Positions 1 to 5,939 of a DNA stretch of 5,939 bases are shown here, piece by piece (position 1 is the stretch's first letter; every line of letters begins with the position of its first letter). Position numbers and translations under genes: made by a program. The stretch spans positions 1 to 5,939 of the forward strand of contig JBJXHH010000121.1 in the NCBI GenBank assembly GCA_046160675.1. The letters run 5' to 3'. Origin of the DNA: JACMJP01 sp046160675 (lineage in GTDB: Bacteria; Bacteroidota; Bacteroidia; Chitinophagales; BACL12). The notes under the pieces were generated by a model, which was given only the letters and a program-made list of their open reading frames with translations, did not search any database and was not told the origin of the DNA.

Positions 1-1
1 T

Positions 2-847
2 GCAAAAGCAAGCGGTGCAACAAATAATTATGCTTTGATTGTTCCTGATGACGGAGGCAAAACAGGATTTAACTGGAGCAGCCCATCAGCATTATTGGGT
101 GTAAAAGGAAATGATGCTGATGATGCTCTCAGAATAGTAGGTTCAGATTATTTAACGGATTTTATAGTGGACGATAATGGTAGAGTTGGTATAGGGGGCG
201 ATCCAACTTCCCTGAGTGCCGACTTAAGTGTTTATGGTTCTGGGTACGTTCAAGACAGGCTTAATATAAATGTTTCAGGAGCAATAGTTTATTCTCCATT
301 AGCCGTAAGTGGTACTGATCAAACAGTAACCATTATGGGAACAGATCCATTCATTCAAATGCAACACGATGGTGAAGATGTTGGATTCGTAAGAGCAACA
401 GGCGAAGATTTTCAAATAGCGCTTAATTCTGCAAATGATGATGGGAAACTTATTCTGCGTACAAACAGCACAACAAGAATGTACATCAACGATAACGGGG
501 ACATCGTAATGGGAACTACATCTGTTATTCCAAAATCAGGATATAAACTTAGTGTAGACGGAAAAGTAGTTTGCGAAGAATTGCTGGTTCAACTCAGCCC
601 TTGGCCTGATTATGTTTTCGGGGATGATTATCAATTAAAGTCATTGCAGGAAGTAGAACAATTCATAGTTGAAAACAACCACCTTCCCGGTGTGCCTACA
701 GCAGAAGAAGTTGAAACTAATGGATTACAGGTTGGCGAAATGCAAAAGATCATGATGGAGAAAATAGAGGAACTTACTTTGTACATGATAGAACTACAGA
801 AGCAGAACGAAGTTTTAAAAGCAGAAATACAATCGTTGAAAAACTAA
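2..847 (+). CDS. 3' part of a repeat-type surface protein with a conserved C-terminal module and coiled-coil tail (5' end outside window)
   Basis: The reading frame is open to the left edge (first full codon at nt 2), so this is the last 281 codons of a longer gene. The TTG at nt 35 is not a credible start. The fragment is low in Cys and rich in Gly, Asp, Asn and Ser, with short beta-type units resembling the 'NGxVGIGT..P...L.V.G' repeats of Bacteroidota surface and tail-fibre-like proteins: DDNGRVGIGGDP (about nt 170-205) followed by LSVYG, and DNGDIVMGTTS (about nt 491-523) followed by LSVDG. From nt 602 comes a compact module: WPDYVF, then YQLKSLQEVEQFI, HLPGVPTAEEV and GEMQ. It ends in a Leu/Ile/Glu/Lys heptad-like helix (about nt 745-844) that could trimerise the protein. 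There is no T9SS sorting domain, and no SDxRLK motif of the S74 self-cleaving chaperone. The role is inferred to be extracellular or surface-exposed; the exact function is unknown. Confidence 0.85.
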   Translation, partial: AKASGATNNYALIVPDDGGKTGFNWSSPSALLGVKGNDADDALRIVGSDYLTDFIVDDNGRVGIGGDPTSLSADLSVYGSGYVQDRLNINVSGAIVYSPLAVSGTDQTVTIMGTDPFIQMQHDGEDVGFVRATGEDFQIALNSANDDGKLILRTNSTTRMYINDNGDIVMGTTSVIPKSGYKLSVDGKVVCEELLVQLSPWPDYVFGDDYQLKSLQEVEQFIVENNHLPGVPTAEEVETNGLQVGEMQKIMMEKIEELTLYMIELQKQNEVLKAEIQSLKN

Positions 848-874
848 TTCTTTCTCAATCTTAAATCAAAGAAA

Positions 875-2575
875 ATGAAACGAAATAAAAATAAAATAAA
901 ACACATGCTCAGCATGGTTTTATTAGCCGGTTCGTTCTCTGCATTCTCCCAGGAGGTTCACATAGTTGATGATGGTAATAAAGATCTACAATGTGTAACC
1001 GAAGAAGAATACCAGGAATTTATGAAACCACTTCTGGATTATAAAATACAAAAACTTGAAGCGGAAGGGAAAATACAACCGAAGTCAGGCGCTAAAACCG
1101 GCGGAGGCTCTGTTGTGCCTTTAGCATGGCCATTGCGAATGGCTGATGATTACAGAGAAAACAGCGGGGTGTATTCTTATTGGTATGTTTCAAATTTCGC
1201 AGATCTTGACCATGATGAGGGCGACAGGTTGGATTGGCTTTGTTTTACCGGTAGTGCCGCAAAAAATTATGACCAGCATAACGGGGCAGACATTGTTCCT
1301 TTCCCATTCCCTTGGCAAATGATGGATGATGAAAGTGTAGATGTAATTGCCGCTGCTGATGGTGAAGTAATTCATATTTTTGATGCTAACACTTTCGATC
1401 GTAACTGCGCATCACCGCATTCATTTGTATCTGAACCCTTCAATGGTGGTTACTACGGAAACTTTGTGGCCTTGCGTCATTCTGATTACAGTATTACAGT
1501 TTATGCTCACATCAAGAATGGAACAGTTGCAGATCTTGAGGATGGAGACCAGGTTGTAGCAGGCCAGTTTCTTGGAAAAATTGGAAGCTCAGGGAACTCA
1601 ACTGCACCGCATTTGCATTTTGAAGTTCGCCCAACGGAATCTTCTACTTACATAGAACCCTGGTATGATTCTGAAGGATGCAATGATGACGTAACAGAAA
1701 GTCAATGGATAGATCAGGTACCTTACTATGAACCGCAAGTGATCAGAGTTTCAACACATGATGCTATACCTGTTTTCAAATCGTGCAGTGAATATGAAGC
1801 AGGAGAAAACGAAGCGATAAATACGAGTAATCATTTCAGCTCTGTTACAACTGTATATATTGGTGTAAGCCTTCGTGACTACTTAATTGGCGATGATCTT
1901 TATGTTGAAATAATAAACAGCTCGGGGACATTAATGGAGAGTTTCTCACATATAGCTCTCACGGATTATGAAGCGGAAACTATCTATTTCTCTGAAAGCA
2001 CATTTGGTTATGCAACAGGCGCCTATAAAATAAAAGTAACACATGATGGAAAATCATACTATCATTTCTTTACAGTAAACTGCCCCGCATCGCTTACTTT
2101 ATCGGGTGCACAATCCGGTGTAAAGGGTTACATCAGCGGAGGTTCGGTAACATCAACTGCTACAATTTCAGGATCAAGTACTAATGATATTTTATACCAG
2201 GGCGAAACGCATGTGCAATTGAATGTTGGTTTTCAGGCTACGGTGAATTGTGAATTCAGGGCCGAGGTGGATGATTGCACACTTGGGGGTGTAAAAGAAG
2301 CTGAGATACCGGAAGAAGGAACATCAGACGCAATAAAGATTTTCCCGAACCCTAACTTTGGTATCTTCACATTACAATATAAGACTGATGGTTTCTCCGA
2401 TATTCAATATGTTGTGAGAAACATGATGGGAGATGTTGTATTTGAGTCAAACCAATACAATGATGTAAATACAATTTCTGAAACAGTAAACCTTTCAGAT
2501 CTTGCAAAAGGCGTTTACATGCTAGAAGTACGGAATGCTGATGCAATAACTACAGAGAAAATTGTAATTCAATAG
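875..2575 (+). CDS. Secreted M23 (LytM-type) metallopeptidase with T9SS type A sorting domain
   Basis: This is a complete 566-aa protein. Residues 1-25 form a signal peptide (basic start, LSMVLLAG core, likely cut AFS|Q26). The M23 domain covers about 80-265 and has all expected residues: zinc ligands H135 and D139 (HNGAD) and H248, and catalytic histidines H212 (YAH) and H246 (HLH). M23 enzymes are zinc endopeptidases that usually cut peptidoglycan cross-bridges or glycine-rich peptides; the substrate here is not known. An extra stretch (141-154, Pro/Phe/Trp-rich) lies between HNGAD and the AAADGEV strand, and another (about 170-192, with C178) precedes YGNFVALRH. Residues about 290-403 look like a beta-sandwich. 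Residues 405-470 resemble the '3-coathanger stack' module (LTLSG...VQLNVGF...FRAEVDDC). Residues 485-566 are a type A sorting domain (IFPNPNFG...GVYMLEV...KIVIQ). It starts 27 bp after the upstream gene, with no promoter seen between them, so co-transcription is likely. The A-rich leader lacks a Shine-Dalgarno sequence. Confidence 0.93.
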   Translation: MKRNKNKIKHMLSMVLLAGSFSAFSQEVHIVDDGNKDLQCVTEEEYQEFMKPLLDYKIQKLEAEGKIQPKSGAKTGGGSVVPLAWPLRMADDYRENSGVYSYWYVSNFADLDHDEGDRLDWLCFTGSAAKNYDQHNGADIVPFPFPWQMMDDESVDVIAAADGEVIHIFDANTFDRNCASPHSFVSEPFNGGYYGNFVALRHSDYSITVYAHIKNGTVADLEDGDQVVAGQFLGKIGSSGNSTAPHLHFEVRPTESSTYIEPWYDSEGCNDDVTESQWIDQVPYYEPQVIRVSTHDAIPVFKSCSEYEAGENEAINTSNHFSSVTTVYIGVSLRDYLIGDDLYVEIINSSGTLMESFSHIALTDYEAETIYFSESTFGYATGAYKIKVTHDGKSYYHFFTVNCPASLTLSGAQSGVKGYISGGSVTSTATISGSSTNDILYQGETHVQLNVGFQATVNCEFRAEVDDCTLGGVKEAEIPEEGTSDAIKIFPNPNFGIFTLQYKTDGFSDIQYVVRNMMGDVVFESNQYNDVNTISETVNLSDLAKGVYMLEVRNADAITTEKIVIQ

Positions 2576-2580
2576 TTCAG

Positions 2581-2596
2581 GTACTGTCAACAGTAC
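2581..2596. repeat. Short perfect inverted repeat after the peptidase gene
   Basis: GTACTGT and ACAGTAC form a perfect dyad five bases after the peptidase stop codon. As RNA it would fold as a 6-bp stem with a TCAA loop. It has no T-run after it, so it is not a terminator by itself. It could protect the mRNA 3' end or be chance. Confidence 0.4.
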
Positions 2597-2601
2597 AAGT
2601 T

Positions 2602-2637
2602 AAAAAAAAGAGGCTGTTTAATTTAAACAGCCTCTTT
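2602..2637. terminator. Bidirectional intrinsic terminator between convergent genes
   Basis: A long perfect hairpin is centred on nt 2622. AAAGAGGCTGTTTA pairs with its complement (2607-2620 with 2624-2637), with a G/C-rich block GAGGC/GCCTC in the outer half. Read on the - strand it ends in a run of eight T (complement of A at 2602-2609), the classic form, and lies 17 bp past the lolA stop. Read on the + strand only TTT follows the stem, so termination of the peptidase transcript would be weaker. The two converging transcription units share it. Confidence 0.85.
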
Positions 2638-2653
2638 ACTAATATAATTTTTA

Positions 2654-3298
2654 TCACTCCCTTAAATCAACTATTTCTACCCCAGGGTATTTGCTTTTAT
2701 CAAAAGTAAAATTTGAATCCGCAATTTCACCATTACCTTTAAAATTGCTGATTGTATAAGTATAAGTCATCGCATTTTTATCAAGCATAACTCCTCTTAC
2801 AATTGTATTATCTGAAGTATTTATATAGAGTTTAAGTTTACTGTAGCTAGCGGTTTTATCATTTGGAACAAGTTCTAGGATCTGCAAGGTTTTTCCGCCT
2901 TCAGTTACTTTTTCACCCATATAGGAGGTGAAATCCTTGTCTGCTATTTTCAATATCCTGTCAGGAGTTGGCCATTGATCTTTGGGGTCGAAAGTATTAA
3001 CTTGTACTTCATTTGCCTCTTTCAGATATACCCAGGTGTTTTTTGCATCGCAGATAACAACCTGGTTCTCAAAATTCACATTGAATTTGTTTCCTTTCAC
3101 AAGCACTTTACCCTTGCGTTCTTCTTTGGATTTACTTTCCCGGTTTTCAACAGAAAGTGTAACATCCATACTCATCGTTTTGTAACCATTGTATTTCTGG
3201 CTTACCGCTTTTATTAGTTTTGTTGCATTTGCATCAGACTGGCTGTATGCAACTGCAGAGGCTGTGAGGAAGAAAAGTATTGCGCTGATTTTTCTCAT
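2654..3298 (-). CDS. lolA: LolA-like periplasmic lipoprotein carrier protein
   Basis: A 214-aa protein with a signal peptide (MRK, then a hydrophobic core to A17; likely cut YS|Q20), giving a mature protein of about 195 aa, close to E. coli LolA. LolA takes lipoproteins released by LolCDE at the inner membrane and carries them across the periplasm in a hydrophobic half-barrel. The family pattern is visible: a helical start (LIKAVSQKYNGYKTM, 28-42), beta strands with KGKVLVKGNKFNV (62-74), VICDAKNTWVYLKEANEVQV (81-100, matching the 'DGKTLW.Y....QV' stretch of LolA), and the ending SNFTFDKSKYPGVEIVDL (195-212). It lies 36 bp downstream of ftsK on the same strand, as in E. coli, which strongly supports the call. 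It is probably read both from ftsK and from its own promoter (3322-3353). No LolB or LolCDE gene is in this window. The nearest alternative is a generic LolA-fold protein with another lipid cargo. Confidence 0.9.
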   Translation of the reverse strand: MRKISAILFFLTASAVAYSQSDANATKLIKAVSQKYNGYKTMSMDVTLSVENRESKSKEERKGKVLVKGNKFNVNFENQVVICDAKNTWVYLKEANEVQVNTFDPKDQWPTPDRILKIADKDFTSYMGEKVTEGGKTLQILELVPNDKTASYSKLKLYINTSDNTIVRGVMLDKNAMTYTYTISNFKGNGEIADSNFTFDKSKYPGVEIVDLRE

Positions 3299-3321
3299 TG
3301 TTCTGAATTAAAAAAGGATTG

Positions 3322-3353
3322 CAAAGTTAAAAACTCAGGCGAGGGTTTGCAAA
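3322..3353 (-). promoter_or_regulatory. Bacteroidota-type promoter for lolA
   Basis: On the - strand TAACTTTG (complement of 3322-3329) is a full match to the -7 consensus TAnnTTTG used by the Bacteroidota primary sigma factor. TTTG (complement of 3350-3353) sits 20 bases upstream of it, within the usual spacing for the -33 element. The -33 element lies inside the last codons of ftsK and the -7 element in the 36-bp gap. Transcription would begin roughly 15-20 bases before the lolA ATG, leaving a very short leader. This would let lolA be expressed apart from ftsK. It is a sequence match only. Confidence 0.6.
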
Positions 3354-5770
3354 TACCGTTCCAGCTCAACAATATCATGATACAATACGTCTCGGGCTTT
3401 ACTTCCAAGGTTTGGACCCACTATTCCTGCAGCTTCCAGCTGATCCATGAGTCGTCCGGCACGGTTATAACCCAATTTGAGGCGGCGCTGAATGAGTGAA
3501 GTAGAACCCTGCTGGTGTTGTACAATAATTTTTGCAGCTTCTTCAAAAAGGCTGTCTCTTTCACCTTCCAGGAAAGCATCAGCCTTTTCTTTTTGATCAT
3601 TTTCATCTATAAATTCGGGCAACAAGAATGCTTCATCGTACCCTTTTTGTCCGGAAATAAAATCTACCACTCTGTCAACTTCCGGGGTATCAACAAAAGG
3701 GCACTGTAAACGAATTACATCACTGCCTATGGCCAATAACATATCACCCCTTCCTATTAACTGGTCTGCACCATTTCCGTCTAAAATCGTTCTTGAATCT
3801 ATTTTACTTGCCACCTTAAATGCAATACGGCCAGGGAAATTTGCTTTGATGGTTCCTGTGATAATGTTTACTGAAGGTCTTTGTGTTGCAATGACACAAT
3901 GCAGCCCCACTGCCCGGGCTAGCTGTGCAATTCTGGCTATGGGCATTTCAATTTCTTTTCCTGCAGTCATGATCAGGTCAGCGAACTCATCGATCACTAA
4001 AACGATGTAGGGTAAAAACTGGTGACCTTCTTTAGGGTTGAGTTTCCGCTTCATGAATTTTGCATTGTACTCTTTAATGTTCCTTACCTGCGCATTCTTC
4101 AGTAGCTCATATCTTGTATCCATCTCAATGCATAATGCATTCAATGTATGTACAACTTTTTTTGTGTCTGTCATTATTGCATCTTCTTCACCCGGAAGTT
4201 TTGCAAGAAAATGTTTTTCAATTGCGCTGAACAAACTCAGTTCAACTTTTTTAGGATCCACCATCACAAATTTTAACTGTGAAGGATGTTTTTTAAACAA
4301 CAGGGAAAGAAGTATTGCATTAATACCTACGGATTTTCCTTGCCCGGTGGCACCAGCCATAAGCAGGTGAGGCATTCTTGTGAGGTCAGCGATGTAGTTT
4401 TCACTGGAGATTGTTTTTCCAAGGCAGATTGGCAGATCCATTTTTGCATGCTGAAATTTATCTGACGCAATCTGGCTTTTCATACTAACGGTTTCCTTGT
4501 TCACATTCGGTACTTCAATGCCTATTGTCCCTTTGCCAGGAATTGGCGCTATGATTCGTATGCCAAGCGCAGCAAGGCTCAGAGCTATGTCATCTTCCAG
4601 GTTTTTGATCTTTGAAATTCTTACCCCGGCTGCAGGAATGATTTCATATAATGTAACTGTGGGGCCTATCGTTGCTTTTATTTTCGAGATCTGGATGTTG
4701 TAATTATTCAGTGTTGCAATGATCTGATCTTTGTTTCTTTCAAGCTCATCCGTGTTGATAGAAACTGTTTCACTGGCATAATCTTCAAGCAACTCAATTG
4801 GTGGATATTGATAATCGGGCAGATCAAGGGTTGGATCAAAATTTACAGATTCATCCTCTTCATAAAAATCATCAAGGTCAACTTTTTCCTGCACCGGTTC
4901 AGCAACTTCAAGAACAAGTTCATCGCCCTGGGTATCAAGTAATTTCTCTCCGGTCTCGTCCATTTCCAATTCGAATGGTTCATCTTCAGCCTGGTTTTTT
5001 TCAAATACTGGTTCAACAGTTTTTAATTCCATGGTTATTGCAGGAGGCTGATCTACATCTTCATGAGAAGTATATGTAGGCGGCACAATTACACTTTCAG
5101 TTTTAATTCCCTCTGAGGGTTTATCCTCCTGAGGAATTGTTTCTAATCCAGGTGTTTTTTCTTTTCTTTTAAAGAAATTCAAAAGGAAACTAAAATCTGT
5201 TTTCCTGAAGATGATAAGATAACCAACTAATAAAACTGTGAGGATGGCAATAGCTCCGGCTTTACCAAAAACCGTTTCTAAAGAATTTGCTGTTGTTCTG
5301 CCAAAACCACCTCCCCATGCAAAAGGTTGTTTGAAGAAAAAGAAGCCGAACATTACACTCAACCAAATCATAACAACCGCCCCTTGCCCGATGATCTTTA
5401 CATTGTTAAATATTTTCCTGTTAAAAAAAGTATTTACTCCGAGAGTAAAAAACCAACATGCTATAAAAAAACTCGGCAAACCGAACCAACTGTAAAAAAA
5501 CTGATGACTCACTACGGCGCCCATCCTGCCAAGATGGTTTGCTGCAATAAAATCACCATTAAAAACCTGGGCCCAGGGATTTTGCCAGATTTTGTCCTGG
5601 TCGGTTTTCCAGGTAAGGAGATAAGATGTAAATGAAACGAACAGGAAGAAGCTGCACAGCATAAGAACAATACCTGTGATTTTTTTTGTGCGGTCATCTT
5701 TCAAAAAAGAAATAGGGCTCCCTTTTTTGTTTTTTGATTTACTTCCTGATGTTTTTTTGTTTTCCGCCAT
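3335..5770 (-). CDS. ftsK: DNA translocase FtsK
   Basis: An 811-aa septal DNA pump. FtsK hexamers bind the division site and drive the replication terminus through it, helping XerCD resolve chromosome dimers at dif. A Lys/Ser-rich cytoplasmic start (1-30) is followed by four membrane segments (about 31-54, 90-117, 124-147, 171-189). Next is a linker of about 130 residues (200-330), very rich in Glu, Asp and Pro. The alpha/beta motor follows: Walker A GATGQGKS (473-480), Walker B LVIDE (591-595), the FtsK signature RPSVNIITGTIKANFPGRIA (631-650), and RGDML (674-678). The C-terminal winged-helix gamma domain (about 745-805; STSLIQRRLKLGYNRAGRLM, then DQLEAAGIVGP) reads polar DNA motifs and contacts XerD. 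The linker is far shorter than that of E. coli FtsK (1329 aa in total). The ATG at 5768-5770 gives the normal lysine-rich start. No frameshift is seen. lolA follows 36 bp downstream. Confidence 0.97.
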   Translation of the reverse strand: MAENKKTSGSKSKNKKGSPISFLKDDRTKKITGIVLMLCSFFLFVSFTSYLLTWKTDQDKIWQNPWAQVFNGDFIAANHLGRMGAVVSHQFFYSWFGLPSFFIACWFFTLGVNTFFNRKIFNNVKIIGQGAVVMIWLSVMFGFFFFKQPFAWGGGFGRTTANSLETVFGKAGAIAILTVLLVGYLIIFRKTDFSFLLNFFKRKEKTPGLETIPQEDKPSEGIKTESVIVPPTYTSHEDVDQPPAITMELKTVEPVFEKNQAEDEPFELEMDETGEKLLDTQGDELVLEVAEPVQEKVDLDDFYEEDESVNFDPTLDLPDYQYPPIELLEDYASETVSINTDELERNKDQIIATLNNYNIQISKIKATIGPTVTLYEIIPAAGVRISKIKNLEDDIALSLAALGIRIIAPIPGKGTIGIEVPNVNKETVSMKSQIASDKFQHAKMDLPICLGKTISSENYIADLTRMPHLLMAGATGQGKSVGINAILLSLLFKKHPSQLKFVMVDPKKVELSLFSAIEKHFLAKLPGEEDAIMTDTKKVVHTLNALCIEMDTRYELLKNAQVRNIKEYNAKFMKRKLNPKEGHQFLPYIVLVIDEFADLIMTAGKEIEMPIARIAQLARAVGLHCVIATQRPSVNIITGTIKANFPGRIAFKVASKIDSRTILDGNGADQLIGRGDMLLAIGSDVIRLQCPFVDTPEVDRVVDFISGQKGYDEAFLLPEFIDENDQKEKADAFLEGERDSLFEEAAKIIVQHQQGSTSLIQRRLKLGYNRAGRLMDQLEAAGIVGPNLGSKARDVLYHDIVELERYLQTLA

Positions 5771-5827
5771 TGCTCCGTTTCTGCTTACACTTTGCCAATT
5801 GTAAAAATAGAAACTGACATACCGATA
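5771..5827. promoter_or_regulatory. Divergent intergenic region between ftsK and a + strand gene
   Basis: These 57 bp must hold the ftsK start region and, if the right-hand gene is real, its promoter too. Only imperfect elements are seen. On the - strand TACAATTG (complement of 5796-5803) differs from TAnnTTTG at one base and has no good -33 partner. On the + strand TACACTTTG (5786-5794) has one base too many between TA and TTTG. Either could be a weak promoter. The ftsK promoter may instead lie further upstream, inside the neighbouring gene. Confidence 0.3.
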
Positions 5828-5939
5828 ATGAACGGGTTTTGCCCACAGGATAGTATATTGTCTAAGAATGTAAGCATTAAAACATCAGAACAGGAGCGGC
5901 TTATAGCCGAAAACAAATTGCAGAAGAAATGTGAAAACA
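5828..5939 (+). CDS. Start of an unrecognised + strand gene, cut by the window end
   Basis: The ATG at 5828 opens a frame that runs without a stop to the window edge (37 complete codons), divergent from ftsK. The peptide begins MNGFCPQDSILSKNVSIK and continues with a charged, helix-like stretch (TSEQERLIAENKLQKKCEN). The other two + frames contain stops in this stretch. No signal peptide or membrane segment is visible, so a cytoplasmic protein is the simplest guess. I do not recognise the family. The frame is also open upstream of the ATG back into the ftsK start, with no other ATG; a TTG at 5792 is a less likely start. A long open frame also exists on the opposite strand here, so chance cannot be excluded. 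The + frame is favoured for its charged composition and its ATG just after the divergent gap. Confidence 0.5.
   Translation, partial: MNGFCPQDSILSKNVSIKTSEQERLIAENKLQKKCEN

Noticed and set aside
35..847. A 270-aa protein starting at TTG 35
   Set aside because: The frame continues without a stop to the left edge and the upstream residues fit the same repeat-protein style, so the true start lies outside the window.
1190..1375. A 61-codon - strand frame inside the peptidase gene
   Set aside because: It is antisense to the catalytic region of the M23 domain and lacks any independent support.
2975..3217. Two overlapping + strand frames inside lolA
   Set aside because: They are antisense to a convincing LolA coding region; neither shows a domain or an upstream promoter.
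3515..5635. Several + strand open frames of 64-110 codons antisense to ftsK
   Set aside because: They lie wholly inside a well-supported ftsK gene, have composition typical of reverse-complement reading, and resemble no known protein.
5680..5758. Homopolymer runs (T8 at 5680-5687 and several T6-T7) in the ftsK start region, as a possible phase-variable switch
   Set aside because: They encode the lysine-rich N-terminus, the frame is intact, and ftsK is a housekeeping gene unlikely to be switched off.
5897..5909. Inverted repeat CGGCT-TAT-AGCCG
   Set aside because: The stem is only 5 bp, lies within a probable coding region, and has no T-run or second copy.
1..5939. tRNA, rRNA, CRISPR array, insertion sequence or attachment site
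   Set aside because: No cloverleaf, no regularly spaced repeats, no transposase or integrase and no flanking direct repeats were seen on either strand.

Overview
The window looks like chromosomal DNA of a member of the Bacteroidota. The signs are a C-terminal type IX secretion (T9SS) sorting domain, A-rich start regions without Shine-Dalgarno sequences, a TAnnTTTG-type promoter element, and a YxLxxLxEVexfI...HLPGVP surface-protein ending common in that phylum. The base composition is moderately AT-rich. Genus or species cannot be named from this sequence.

Layout. Left part (2-2575, + strand): the 3' end of a large repeat-type surface protein, then, 27 bp later, a complete secreted M23 (LytM-type) metallopeptidase with a signal peptide, a full zinc/catalytic residue set, a '3-coathanger stack'-like module and a type A T9SS sorting domain. 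Middle (2576-2653): a short convergent gap with a small dyad and a strong hairpin that can terminate transcription from both sides. Right part (2654-5770, - strand): ftsK (DNA translocase, 811 aa) followed 36 bp later by lolA (periplasmic lipoprotein carrier). A good Bacteroidota promoter match in the ftsK 3' end and the gap suggests lolA also has its own transcript. Right edge (5771-5939): a 57-bp divergent gap, then the first 37 codons of an unrecognised + strand gene cut by the window end.

How the genes fit together. ftsK-lolA is a housekeeping pair: FtsK clears the chromosome terminus at the septum, and LolA ferries lipoproteins to the outer membrane. The same two genes are adjacent in E. 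coli, so the order is old or strongly kept. The left pair appears to be an exported, cell-surface module, either a surface protein and a peptidase made together or just neighbours. The two blocks converge on a shared terminator and are probably functionally unrelated.

No RNA gene, CRISPR array, insertion sequence, prophage boundary or clear new system was found. The window is mostly ordinary. The points most worth a second look are the lolA promoter, the domain make-up of the peptidase, its pairing with the surface protein, and the short divergent gene at the right edge.
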